Shown here: piece after piece, positions 34,185-45,890 of the stretch
Position numbering within the stretch: position 1 is the stretch's first letter
How the letters are laid out: every line of letters begins with the position of its first letter
Source of the DNA: Papilionanthe hookeriana x Papilionanthe teres
Lineage: Eukaryota; Streptophyta; Magnoliopsida; Asparagales; Orchidaceae
DNA: 64,000 nucleotides
Direction: 5' to 3'
Assembly: GCA_022702705.1 (NCBI GenBank)
Contig: CM040427.1
Location: 19,615,625-19,679,624, forward strand
Notes under the pieces: generated by a model
What the model was told of the DNA's origin: nothing
Databases searched by the model: none
The model's input: the letters and a program-made list of their open reading frames with translations, nothing else
Made by a program: the position numbers and the translations under genes

Positions 34185-34496
34185 GTGAAATTCCATCTGG
34201 GGCGAAAAGTAAAAGATTTAACTGTCACAAATGATAGAACCAAACATAAAAAATTAATAATTGAAGCAGAAGACACATCTGCTAAAATGACGGCTCTGGT
34301 CCAATTGTTAAAAAGTGGAGATCGTTCTTACTCAAAACACGACTATACACTTCCCAGGATATCTCCTCCTATACTTAAAAATAATGTATGGAAACGAGAA
34401 TCATTGGGGGGAATCTCAGACATTGTGAATACCCCTGCAGATAATTCTCAGGAAATAATTTGTGAAGAACATCCTATAAAGTCGTTCGAAGAATGA
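34185..34496 (+). pseudogene. N-terminal region before host gag
   Basis: An open 103-aa segment ending CEEHPIKSFEE at a stop. After the stop the same frame reads LKKLKNDIKNF. Together these parallel KRPLEDAMKKLTTDIQLL in the element-2 frame 19010-18333, so this is the host counterpart of the region just before the Gag coiled coil. No domain is recognised. The flanking intervals 33939-34184 and 34497-34740 contain decayed sequence of the same region with stops. Confidence 0.5.
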
Positions 34497-34740
34497 TTAA
34501 AAAAGTTGAAAAATGATATTAAAAATTTCTTAATATGGAGAAAGAAAGATTCTTCAAATAATTCAAATGAAGAGATCGCTTATAAATACAATCTACCTCC
34601 TCAACATGAGAATTAAATGAAGAAGATACGAAAGAAGAATTACGAGCGGTTATCCGACAACAGGATGAACAAATCAATCACATTGAATAAAGAAAAAGAA
34701 CTCCCCCCAAAGTGGAATTCGAGAAAAATAAATCACGTAA

Positions 34741-35771
34741 TTGGTTGAACAAAAGATAAAAGAAACAATGGCTCAGGTAAATGTTGTATCATTAATTCCA
34801 AAGGGTAGACCTTATCCAAACAAATTTGATTTTTTCCAACACCCCAAAGGTTTTGTTCCTCCTCTCTTTGAAATGTTTGACAGGAGTAGTAATCCTCGTC
34901 AGCATCTTGCACACTTTAGAGTGAGTTGCTGCAACACTGGAGGAAGTGCCGCTCTTTTATTCCGTCAGTTTGTTAACAGTCTCACAGGAGTAGCCTTTGA
35001 CTGGTATGCAGAACTTCCTAACGAGAGCGTTAAAGCTTTTGTAGAGCTTGAAAGCCTCTTCATTCAACGGTTCGCTGGAGCACAACATCATACAACAGTT
35101 GGTGATCTGGTGGTAGAAAAACAAAAATAAGGAGAGAGTTTGGTGAATTACATTTTGTGCTGGAGAAATCATACCATGAAATGTGAACCACAACTCCAGG
35201 AAAAAAATTTTGTCGAAATCTTGCTTAAGAGTATCCATGGTTTTATTGCATTCATGCTTAAAGGATTCACAATAAAGACATTTTAAAAACTGCTATGTAA
35301 AGCTGCAAATCTTCAGAAAGAAGCTAAGTAGATGATTATGGTGGAAAAGATAGAAAAGTCAAAGTCTGTCAAAACATTTAAGAAGAAATTAGGAAATATT
35401 GCAGAAAAGGGTAAACAAGTGATGCAAGTTTAACCTGAACAAAATAAACAACGATAGAACCAACAGTCACAACAGACATTTCCTCAATTACAATTTCAAC
35501 AACCAATTCCAGTGCCGACAGATAAGAGAACAATGATTAAAAGACTGAATAAGGAATACCCGTTCAAGACAGAGGCTGTTGGGAAAATATTTTGTAGCCT
35601 ACTGAAGATTCCAGGGGTCAAACTGCCTGAGGCTAAAATGCCAGGAGAGGTTAACAGGAATGACAATCTCAATTATTTCCCTTATCATACGACGCATGGA
35701 CATAAAATTGAAGAATGCTTTGTCTTCAAAGACTGGTTAGAGCATAACTTTAAAGAATGGAATATAGTAAT
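34741..35771 (+). pseudogene. Gag of host element, part 1 (cut by solo LTR)
   Basis: The capsid-like gag domain (PRQHLAHFRVSCCNTGGSAALL, FDWYAELPNESVKAF, RFAGAQHHTTVGDL) is clearly homologous to 18180-17722. Stops at about 35128 and 35285 interrupt it. A Gln-rich part follows, then 35512-35771 with NKEYPFKTEAVGKIF and the knuckle-like CPYH equivalent FPYHTTHGHKIEEC, in which the first Cys is replaced by Phe. The reading stops at EWNIVI where LTR B begins. It resumes at 50818-50823 with PKEYLKE, matching ITIPKEYMKE in element 2. Confidence 0.85.
35767..35771. repeat. Target-site duplication GTAAT, left copy
   Basis: GTAAT directly before the TG of LTR B; the right copy is at 50818-50822 directly after the CA of LTR D. 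Confidence 0.9.
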
Positions 35772-36307
35772 TGTTGACATATTTTTAGGTTGAGTGTTGT
35801 ATTTTTGAAAAGTGGTCACCTACAGAAATTGTCTGCGAATTTTTAATTTAATTTAAATAAATAATTTGAAAAGTAGTATTTGATTTTGAAAATAATTTTA
35901 AATTTGAAAATTTTAAGATATGAAATCAAACTGATCTCACATCCCGAATAGTTTATATAAACGAGCACCGCACCACAAACCGTATATCTATCCCGGAGAG
36001 TAGACACACTCGCTCGATGATGGGGCTCGGTTAAATAACTAGAAGATTTGTGACATCCGTTTGGTCTACGAACCAATTTTATAAGCCGACAAGTTCCCCT
36101 GCTTAATATAAACGAATTAAGCAGGGTTTATATTACCTGGGTTCTTAAAGTTCCCTATAAGGGCAAGCCCCTATAGTTAATTACATCTTAAATGAAATGA
36201 ATCATTTAAGAAAACTCTCGATAATGATCAGTGGTTTTGCTCTCAAGAATTTCAAAGTTTAAGTTTTTCAAAGGATTGAATTTTGGAAATTCAAAAGGGA
36301 ATGTATC
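35772..36307 (-). mobile_element. Solo LTR B/D, left part
   Basis: 536 bp beginning TGTTGACATATTTTTAGG, the inner LTR end (compare 20419). It aligns with the first part of LTR A through ATTTTGGAAATTCAAAAGGG and is cut at 36307 by LTR C. The rest of the same LTR is 43929-50817. It carries copies of both U5 hairpins (35982-36009 and 36155-36176). Confidence 0.9.
36303..36307. repeat. Target-site duplication GTATC, left copy
   Basis: GTATC directly before LTR C; the right copy is 43924-43928. Uninterrupted LTR A has GGATC at the corresponding place. Confidence 0.9.
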
Positions 36308-38787
36308 TGTTGACCTCATTTTTGATGAGGTCTTCTCTTCTTCTTTTAAGTACTTAGGATCTAGCCTTAGGCTTTTCCTTTGACTATCTTAGAAGACTAG
36401 AATTGGGATCCACCTTTTAGAATTTCAAACCACTTCTTAACTCCCTGCAAACTCCACAAACTTGACTATAGACCCCTAATCACCTAGAGGGTTGAAATCA
36501 AATGTGGAAGTTTAAAGGATGAGTTCCTATAGGACTCTTTGGCCTTAGGACTACCCTGGGTGGCCTGGTCTGGTGAAGGGCTGACTTACACACACACTAC
36601 ACCTATACACTACACTTTCACAAACCTCCTAAAACCATACCCATACCTAACTTGACCTCCTGACTCATAAAGGTGATCCACATGGATGGTCCTTAACCCC
36701 TAAGCCCTTGGCTAAGAGGGTTAGGAACAACATAGTGGATGCCTCAAATGAGTCCCCTCATGGCTCATGTGGGCTTGATATGGCTTCATGGCTCAACCAA
36801 AATGATTTCATTCCACTCAAATTTACCCAATCTTCAATTTTCCAAATTTTCAATTTTTGACCCCCGGGACCCTACACCCGCCTAACTTACCCAAAGCCCT
36901 TGAAACTACCCAAAATTTGCAAAATCACCCAAATTACCCAAAATTCCTCAAAATTAATCCCAAACATTTCCACATCATTCAAATTGACCATCCATACCCA
37001 AAAATATCAAAAATTCCAAGAATACCTCCCAATACCCTCCAAATACCCAAAATACCCCTCTTGACCCAAAAATCCAAAAATTCAGAAAATTCCCAGAAAA
37101 TTCCCAAAAATCTCAAATATTCCTAATTTCATTTTGTTCAACTACACCATGGGCCAATTTTGTCAATTTACCCTACTTTTGTCAAAAACTCCAAATTTGA
37201 CCCATTTTAACCCTAAGTGAACCCAATGTCAAACCAAACCTACCCAATTGACCCAAATTCTGGTCCAATTCAATTCTAAACTTCAATTCAACATTCCCAA
37301 CACCAATCTAGACCAAATCCAAGTCCAATTTGATTGATATTTGGATCCAATTTCACTTTTGGCCTTAAAGCCCAATTTGGACCCATGACCCAAACTTAAC
37401 ACAAACTCACCCAATTCAACTCCAATTAACCCCAAATCTTTTCTAAATCTTCCTTAGCATCCCCACAAGAAAAACACTAACATGATTTGCCCAAAATTTA
37501 GACCCAAATCCCACTCAAATTCAACCCAAAGCTAAAAGGCTCAATTTTGACCTAAACCCAAGCCTAACCCAAATGAGCCCAAACCCCAAAATCAAAGCCC
37601 AACCAAAGTCAAAACCTCTTTGAAACACCCCCATAAACATTTCTCAACATTAATTTTACATCAATTTCAACCCTAGCCCAACATTGGCCCAACTTGACCC
37701 ATTTTGGCCTATATTGGCCCATTCACCTAAAGAGCCCAAATTCAACCCAATTCAAACTCAAATCACCCCCAATTTGCTTCAAGTCACTCATGACACATCC
37801 ATGAGCTAAACCCAACAATTATTTGGCCCAAGCCTTTACCGAAATTTCATCCCAAAATCCATTTTAAAATTCAAAAGCCCACTTTCCTAAACCATCTTAA
37901 AAGCCCATCTAAAACCATTTCAAAAAGCCCAAAATCTACCTAAAGCCCATATGACATTTCCCCTCATCATACTTTCAATTAAAATCATCCCTAAGTCCTA
38001 AACCAATGATCAAATAATTCTAAATAAAGCTTCATCCAAATTTTCACCAAAATATCCAAAATTCTTAAAATCCATTTTCATGAAATTGACCAAACTTTTT
38101 GCCAAGCCAAAGACAAGCCATGCAAGCCATGGACAAGCCACATGAAGCCATGGAAGGCTTGACATGTGATCAAGCCACTAATGGAAAAAGGAGGAGCCTC
38201 TTTTAAGCCCCCTTAAAAAGGTTTTAACCCTTTTATTGCTTCACCTTAATCCATGTTTAATCAAAATATTCATGGATGGTGACTTCTCCACCCTGTTTTG
38301 ATAACGAGGTTGTCAAAACGGTCCCGGATGACGAAACGGACTGCGCCGTTGCGTCTGGAAAGTCGAAATTACTTAGGAAGGACACTAATTTTGATATAGT
38401 TTCGTGCGGGGATCCATCTGATCCTCCCTCAGCCCAAATCAGCCATGGGGAGGTGAACCAAGCCCAAAAGGTGGGTTGACCCATTTGGACCCAAAATGAG
38501 CTCATCCCCATTCCATTTCAATTCAACTCCTTTACACATGTCCATGGCCAATTGATCGCACAAACCTCCAGCCACGACCTCCCCGACCTCGAGGGTGACT
38601 CGACCCCGGCCGGCCGACCACCACGGCCGCCGGAAACCACCGAGCCGAGAGCTCACATGTGAGCCAACTTTGGAATTCTCCCTCGCCGAGCCGCCCCATG
38701 CCCAATGGCCACCATAGCTGTTCTTCTCTTGCCAAGAGCAGCTGATCCCAAGCCCTAACTCTCCCTGGGAGGCCCTCCACCCTCTCC

Positions 38788-38797
38788 TATTTAAATA
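38788..38797 (+). promoter_or_regulatory. TATA-like box, LTR C
   Basis: TATTTAAATA, followed 6 bp later by the inverted repeat CCTCTC/GAGAGG (38803-38820, loop GGCCAA) over the likely start of transcription. Conserved in LTRs A, D and E. Confidence 0.6.
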
Positions 38798-41399
38798 CCA
38801 CCCCTCTCGGCCAAGAGAGGTGCTGAAACAAACCTTAAGGAAACTCTGCCAAAATTGCTCCGGACTACTCCCCATACACGAAGCACTTGATCCCCACCGA
38901 AATCCCCCTGCCATTTCTTCTCTGTGAGCTCGATTTCGGAGTTGAAATCCAAGCCCAAAACCAGGACACTTCTCCACAGGTGAGCCAATCCCCAAATTGA
39001 TTGGTTCTACACCTTCACCGGACCGAGGGAAGGTGTCCACAAGCAAAAGCCCCATCTCCAGAGCCACCCGAGTTGTTCCGACCTCCAAGCTTTGTGATCG
39101 AGCGTGGTCGAAATCCTACCTAGGCAATTCACCAGACTAGGAGACTTCATCTGGAGCTTGCTGGGATCCAATCGAAGGTGCAACAACCCTCAGATCGAAG
39201 CCACACTTCTCTGAGCAAAGGTATGGCCTCACTCTTCTTCCCGAGCTTGTGAACATTCTCCATTTCTATTGCGTAAATTTCATACCACATAAACCGTATA
39301 GATGTGTTCGTCTTCTCAAGACGAATCCATAGAGCATAAGAACATGAAAATCCATTGAGTATCAAGTGAGATCTTAGGGATTTAGTGTGGACGGCTCTCG
39401 GGTGAGGACGCTCGGGGACGATGAATGGATGTCGTCCATTCAATACACACGCGGACGGATGGCTCAGATGGCGTCGGACCAGGAGACGGTACGAGAACCG
39501 CGGGGCCCGGGCTGCTGACTCAGATGGCGGCGTCGAATGGGAGCGAGACGCGTGTGCGTTCGGAGATGCCGAGGATGACCCGGCGCCGCGTGGATAAATA
39601 GAAAATTAGGGGTATTTTCTATTTATTTAATTCCCTAAACTTCAAAAATTCATAACTTTGTGTAGGAAAATCATGAAAATAAAATAAAAATACCCTCTTG
39701 CTCAGTGAACAGAGGAGAATAATGTGGAAAAGAAATTATTTAATTTCATCAAGTATTTTATTTTTAATAATTTATTTACTCTCTGCATATTTTTAATTCT
39801 CCATGCATGTATACAATTGACCATGGCATGAGACCATAGGGCTTTTGAAGCCTCTGAATTTGGGAACATTTCCTGAATTTTCCAAAGTCAGAGGCCATCC
39901 CTATGAAAAGTTATTGATTTTTCAAATTCATGTTACTGTTTTGAGTATTTTAATTCCAATAAATAGCATGTTGTGAAATAAATCCTAGAAAAATTTGGTG
40001 ATGTTTCTTATGACCAGAGGACCTTAGGAAAAATAGGTTTTGAGTTAGTTCATTTAAAATAACCCTAATTGGCTTAAACACCCAAAATAGGTCTCTAATT
40101 AATTAGAGCTAACCATACATTAAATTGACTTGAAATCAATTCTCCACTGACCTTTAGGATCAGATGAATCCACCATAAAAGTTTGAAGTCAATTGGACTT
40201 GGTTAGCCCTACTAAATGGGTTGATTAAGCCACTTAGTCATTTTAAACTTTAAAAATTCATAACTTTCAAAATACCTTTCAAAAATTCACCAAATTATTT
40301 TTGGAGCCTCTCTGATATTAGGGGAATTGAAGAAAATTAAAATCTTAATTTCCTAAAAAAGTTGATTTTTTTAATATTATTTTAATATTTTAATAATTAA
40401 AAAAATAATAAAAATCACAAAAATAATAAAATTCACCAAAATGTCACATTTTGAATTTTAATCACTTAGGAACAAACCCCATATTCTTCTTAGGTCTATT
40501 TTGTGAGATATTAAATTTTAAAGCTCTAGGGTAATTTTAAAATTAAAAAAATGTATTTTCTAGCATTTTCACTAAAATAATTATAATAAATCATAAAAAA
40601 ATCAGAAAATTGCAAAATTTGATTCTCTGATTTTCTTGATATCAGAGAGATTTTTGAAAAATATAAAGTTCATTTTTCAACATTTATTTTATTTTTAAAT
40701 TAATTAACACTCCAAAACTTAAAATAATTATAATAAAAATAATATAATTCAAAAAATCACCAAAATTGGTCCAAATGGTTCTCTGGTCATTAGGAATGTC
40801 CCCTAATTTTCTTAAAGACAGAAACTTTCCCTTGGACATGTTATTAAATTTTCCTTGGAAATCTCTATTTTCTACCAAAAATAATTATATAAATAAATTA
40901 AATACAGAAAAATCACATTTTTTCCTCTCATGTCTTTATTGACATATGAGTGAAGTCACATAAAAATTTCATGATCATTTGAGTTCAATTTAGTGAGTTA
41001 TGAAATTATTAAGCTTAAAAGGGTAAAGTGGTAATTAACATTTTAACCCTTAATTAAAACTTTAGGTTTAATAAAATTAACAAGTAAAATATTTGATCCT
41101 AATCTGATTTGGATGATTGAAATTTAAATAACTAAAGGGTAGAAACCCATTAAACAATTCAAAATAATTAAACCTTAATTAAATAATTGATTAAATTTGG
41201 AGGAATAATAAAATTGGAATTATTAAAATAGGGATATTATTAGGAAGAGATTTATTCTTTAATTTAAAAATCCCTAAATTAATTATCTCATTAATATCTA
41301 ATTCTTAATTAAAATGATAACTCAAATTTAAAATATTAAAAGACTTAATCATTAAACTAAAATTAAATTATTAAACTCTTTTAAAAATTTCAATTAAAA

Positions 41400-41820
41400 T
41401 AATAAATAAAATTAAATTAAGTAAATTAAATTGGATTAAATTAAATTAAAATTAAAAGTTAAATTAAATTAAAGATTAAATTAAATTAAATTAAATTAAA
41501 TAAACAAATTAAATTAAATTAAATGACTTAAATTAAATTAAATTAAATTAAATAAATAAAATCAAATTAAATTAAGTTAAATCAAATTAAATTAAATTAA
41601 ATTAAATTAAGTTAAATTAAATTAAATTAAATTAAATTAAATTAAATTAAATTAAATTAAATTAAATTAAATTAAATTAAATTAAAATTAAATCAGATCA
41701 AATTAATTTAATGTAACATCAAATCAAACTAAATTGAATTAAATTGAATTAAATTAAATTAAAAATCAATTAAATTAAATTAAATTAAATTAAGTTGAAT
41801 TAAATATAACATCACCAAAG
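41400..41820. repeat. (AATTT)n pentanucleotide array in LTR C
   Basis: ATTAA-type pentamers, nearly pure at 41590-41690. In the same relative place as the arrays in LTRs A and D, on the opposite strand. Confidence 0.9.
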
Positions 41821-43515
41821 ACATAAAGAATTCGAAATAAATCTAAAATAACTTGAACACTATTCCAAATTTAAACCCATTAATTGAAATTAAACTAAAT
41901 CACAAACCATTTGAATACCAATTTACCCTCGAAAGCTTTAGTTATCATAACTCCTAAACAGAATATTAAATGAAATGTTACTTCACCTATAGGATATTCA
42001 AATGTCCTAGTTCACTAAGCAAGATAACAAAACTTGAGATTCTTGGACGATTAATTCATTTGCATAATTAAATTCATTTGGACTTAAAACAATTCTAGCA
42101 ATATTGAAAAGATGCTTAAGATTCTTCTTAAACACTTTCTCAATATAATAGGATGTTTATAAGAACAACTAAATTTAATTGTTCTTTGATGAAGAAAATT
42201 GTCTTCAAACCAAAACACAAAGGACCTAGACGTCATAGGAAATGACTAGCTATAGGATTAGGAACTTGGTAGAAAACCATAACCCTTACCTTAGCTTTAC
42301 CTAGGAACTTGCTTAAATATTCTAATTGTGTTTTAAGTGCAGCTTGGAATGACGGGAAGACCCTCCAGGTACGCTTTTATTTTATTGCAATTTACTTTCT
42401 TGCAATTTACATTATTGCAATTTCTTTAATCGCATTGCACTTACTTTTTCTTGTATGATAAACAACTGTTGCATGAAAACCCACACATTTAGGATAGTCC
42501 CTAAAACTGAAACCAAAACTAAATTAAAAGTCATTGCAAGATAAAATTCACCGCCACAACATTTTAAAATATAAAACAACTCAAAATTTAATCACAAACA
42601 GAACACAAAACTACAATTACAACTAAATTAAAACGTCTCGTTGGATGATCGGGAATACCTCGGATGATGTAACCTACGTGTTGCTAACAGGATTTCCCAC
42701 GGTCTAAATGAAAGTTTGGAACTCATTTAGTTGAGTTTAGCAAATTCATCTGGACTAAGTGAATCCGATAAAAATAATGATGCCGGAAGGATGGAACCGT
42801 GGGATCTTAACCGGTGTCGTTATAATCAACTTTAAGATTTGTTTTAATTAAAATATTGAAAACACTTGGAAATTAAGATTTTCTCTAAACCAAAACACTT
42901 TTCTCATCCCCTGATTTATGACTTCTAAAACTAAACCCCTGCAACAACAAGGAGCTCGTAGCATGGTGGGCAACATGGCCATCGTCGTCAGCAAAACCTG
43001 AATCGTCATCAGCAAAACTGTCTTAGAATTAAACAACAAAGCCATAGGACTTCGAGGTAGTTTGCCTAGTGCAACATAAATCCTCAACCTCTTCGTTAGG
43101 TATTTGCATTGCAAATTAAGCCCTAACTGGTCCTAGGACTTCGAGGTAGTCGTCTGATACGACATAAACCCTCACATCTTCGAGGCTATTTGTATGATTC
43201 TGTCATATAGATATAAGCCATAATTAATTAAAATTGACAAAATCAAAACATTAAATAGACATTAGGACTTTCCTAAATTCAAGCCAAACAATAGGATAGT
43301 CGGGAAATTACCGAAGTTCGCTTCGGATCCGTAATTTCCCCTACCTCTCTTCCTTTGAATTCTCAAAACAAAATGTTCCAAACTTGATCCATTCCCTATT
43401 GAAATTCCAAAATTCAATCCTTAGAAAACTTAAACTTTTAAATTCTTGAGAGCAGAATTATTGATTATTATCGAGAGTTTTCTTAGGTGATTCTCGTTAC
43501 TTAAGATGTAATTAA

Positions 43516-43537
43516 CTATAGGGGCTTGCCCTTATAG
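43516..43537 (+). promoter_or_regulatory. U5 hairpin 1, LTR C
   Basis: CTATAGGGGC, loop TT, GCCCTTATAG: nine Watson-Crick pairs and one G-U. About 390-410 nt before the LTR end. Conserved in LTRs A, B, E and the host LTR. Confidence 0.6.
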
Positions 43538-43683
43538 GGAATTTTAAAGAACCTAGGTAATATAAACCCTGTTTAATACTTTCATATTAAGCATGGGAAT
43601 TTGTCGGCTTATAAAATTGGTTCGCAGACCAAACGGATGTCACAAATCTTCTAGTTTATTTAATCGAGCCCCACCATCAAACA

Positions 43684-43711
43684 GTGTGTCTATCCTTAGG
43701 GATAGATACAC
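43684..43711 (+). promoter_or_regulatory. U5 hairpin 2, LTR C
   Basis: GTGTGTCTATCC, loop TTAG, GGATAGATACAC: a 12-bp stem with one G-U pair. Counterparts on the minus strand at 20631-20658 (loop TTCG), 35982-36009 and 51911-51938. About 210-240 nt before the LTR end. Confidence 0.6.
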
Positions 43712-43923
43712 GGTTTGTGGTGCGGTGCTCGTTTATGTAAACTATTCGGGATGTGAGATCAGTTTGATTTCATATCTTAAAATTTTCAAATTTAAAATTA
43801 TTTTCAAAATCAAACACTACTTTTCAAATTATTTATTTAAATTAAATTAAAAAAATTCGCCAACAACTTCTGTTAGGCGACCCCTTTTCAAAATAAAACA
43901 CACAACCTAAAAATATGCTGACA

Positions 43924-43928
43924 GTATC
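43924..43928. repeat. Target-site duplication GTATC, right copy
   Basis: Directly after the terminal GACA of LTR C. Matches 36303-36307. Confidence 0.9.
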
Positions 43929-45532
43929 AAATTTCGAACAATTTATTTCAGGAGTTTAAAGGAAGAAAAGTAGGAGAAGTTGAGGATATAAGAAAAATCT
44001 TGGCAACTTCTTAAACTATCCTATTGTTTGGCTTCAATTTGGGGATTCATTTAATGTTTCATCTTGCCAATTTTAATTAATTAGGACTTATATTTGCATG
44101 ACATAATCATAAAAATAGCCTCGAAGATGTGAGGGTTTATGTCGTACCAAAACACTACCTCGGAGTCCTAAGACCGGTTAGGGCTTAATTTACATAACAT
44201 GATTATGCAAATGCCTAACAAAAGGGTTGAGGATTTATGTTGCACCAGGCAAACTACCTCGAAATCCTACAGTTTGGTTGTTTTATTCAAGGAATATTTA
44301 GTTGATGTAGAGTTGTTTTGCTGACGAAGATGGCTGTGCTGCCCACCGTGCTCCAAGCTCGTTATTGTTGCAAAGGTTTGGTTTTAGAAGTCATAAATCA
44401 GGAGATGAGAGAAGTGTTTTGGTTTAGAGAAAATCTTAAAACCCAAGTGTTTTAAATGTTTTAATTAGAACAAATCTTAAAGTTGTTTAAACAGAACCAA
44501 TTAAGATCCCACGGTTCCGTCATCCCGTCACCGTTATTTTCATCGAATTCACTTAGTCCAGATGAATTTGCTAAACTCAACTGAATGAGTTCCACACTTT
44601 CATTTAGACCGTGGGAAATCCCATTAGCAACACGTGGGTTACATCATCCGAGGTATTCCCGATCATTCAATGAGACGTTTTAATTTAGTTATAATTATAG
44701 TTTTGTTGTTCTGTTTGTGATTAAATTTTGAGTTGTTTTATATTTTGAAATGTTGTGGCGGTAAATTTTATCTTGCAGTGACTTTTAATTTAGTTTGGTT
44801 TCAGTTCAGGGACTACCCTAAAGGTTTTGGTTTTCATGCAACAGTTGTTTATCATGCAAGAAAAGTAAAGTACAGTGCATGTAAGTAATATTGCAATAAA
44901 GTAAACTGCAACAAAGTAAAAGCGTACCTGGAGGGTCTTCTCATCATCCCAAGCTACACTTAAAACATATTTTAAGGCATTTAAATGTTTCAACAAGTAT
45001 CTAGGTAAAGCTAAGGGAGAGGTTTTGGTTGTCTACCAAAGTCCTAATCCTATAGCTAATCATCTCCTATGACGTCTAGGTTCTTGTATTTTGGTTTAAG
45101 GACGATTTTCTTCATGAAAGAAACAAATGAATTCAATTGTCCTTATAAACATCCTATCATATTGAGGAAGTGCTTAAGACGAGTCTTAAACATCTTTTCA
45201 ATACCTCTAGGATTGTTTTAAGTTCAAGAGAATTTAATTATACAAGTGAATTAATCATCCAGGGTTTAAGTTTTATTCTCTTGCACAGTGAACTAGGACA
45301 TTTGAATATCCTATAAGTGAAGTAACACTTCACTTGACACCCCATTTAAGAGTTATAATAATAAGAGCTTTAAAAGGGAAAATCAAATTATTAAGTATTT
45401 TAATGATTTAAACTTAATGATTTAATTTTAATTTTTACTTGATTATAAAAAATCAGTTTAAGTTTGGAATAGTGTTCAAATTATTTTAGATTTAATTCTT
45501 AATGATTTAATTTAGGTTTGTTGATAAATGAG

Positions 45533-45890
45533 TTTGATTTAATTTAATTCAATTTAATTTAATTTTAATTTAATTTAATTTAATTTAATTTAATTTTAAT
45601 TTTAATTTAATTTAGCTTTAATTTAATTTAATTTTTAATTTAGTTTAATTTAATTTAATTTAATTTAATTTGATTTGATTTAATTTAATTTTAATTTTAA
45701 TTTAAATTAATTTAATTTAATTTTAATTTAATTTAATTTAATTTTAATTTAATTTAATTTAATTTTAATTTAATTTAATTTAATTTAATTTAATTTAATT
45801 TAATTTAATTTTAATTTAATTTAATTTCAATTTATTTTACTTTTAATTTAATTTGATTTGATTTTAATTTAATTTTAATTTTAATTTAAT
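45533..45890. repeat. (AATTT)n pentanucleotide array in LTR D
   Basis: TTTAA pentamers mixed with TTTTAA hexamers, in the same position as in LTRs A and C but with a different variant mix. Confidence 0.85.

Larger units (their letters stand above)
36308..43923 (+). mobile_element. 7.6 kb solo LTR C, nested in LTR B/D
   Basis: Starts TGTTGACCTCATTTTTGATG and ends CCTAAAAATATGCTGACA, the full inverse complement of the LTR A layout, with a 5-bp target duplication on both sides and no internal region: a solo LTR left by LTR-LTR recombination. In reading order: a terminal 8-bp hairpin (36312-36332), CCCAAA-rich U3 (36840-37950), GC-rich patch (38540-38720), TATTTAAATA (38788), leader with a second GC-rich patch (39410-39600), pentamer array, 26-nt AG/GT-flanked block (42343-42368), and two hairpins (43516-43537, 43684-43711). 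Minus-strand frames at 38429-39443 are antisense to the LTR, and nothing supports them as genes. Confidence 0.92.

Noticed and set aside
38429..39443. Long minus-strand open frames in LTR C (219 and 98 aa) and a similar frame at 47750-47953 in LTR D
   Set aside because: They run antisense to the LTR, lie in its GC-rich patches, and the shared stretch is explained by nucleotide similarity between LTR copies; copies A and E do not keep the frame.
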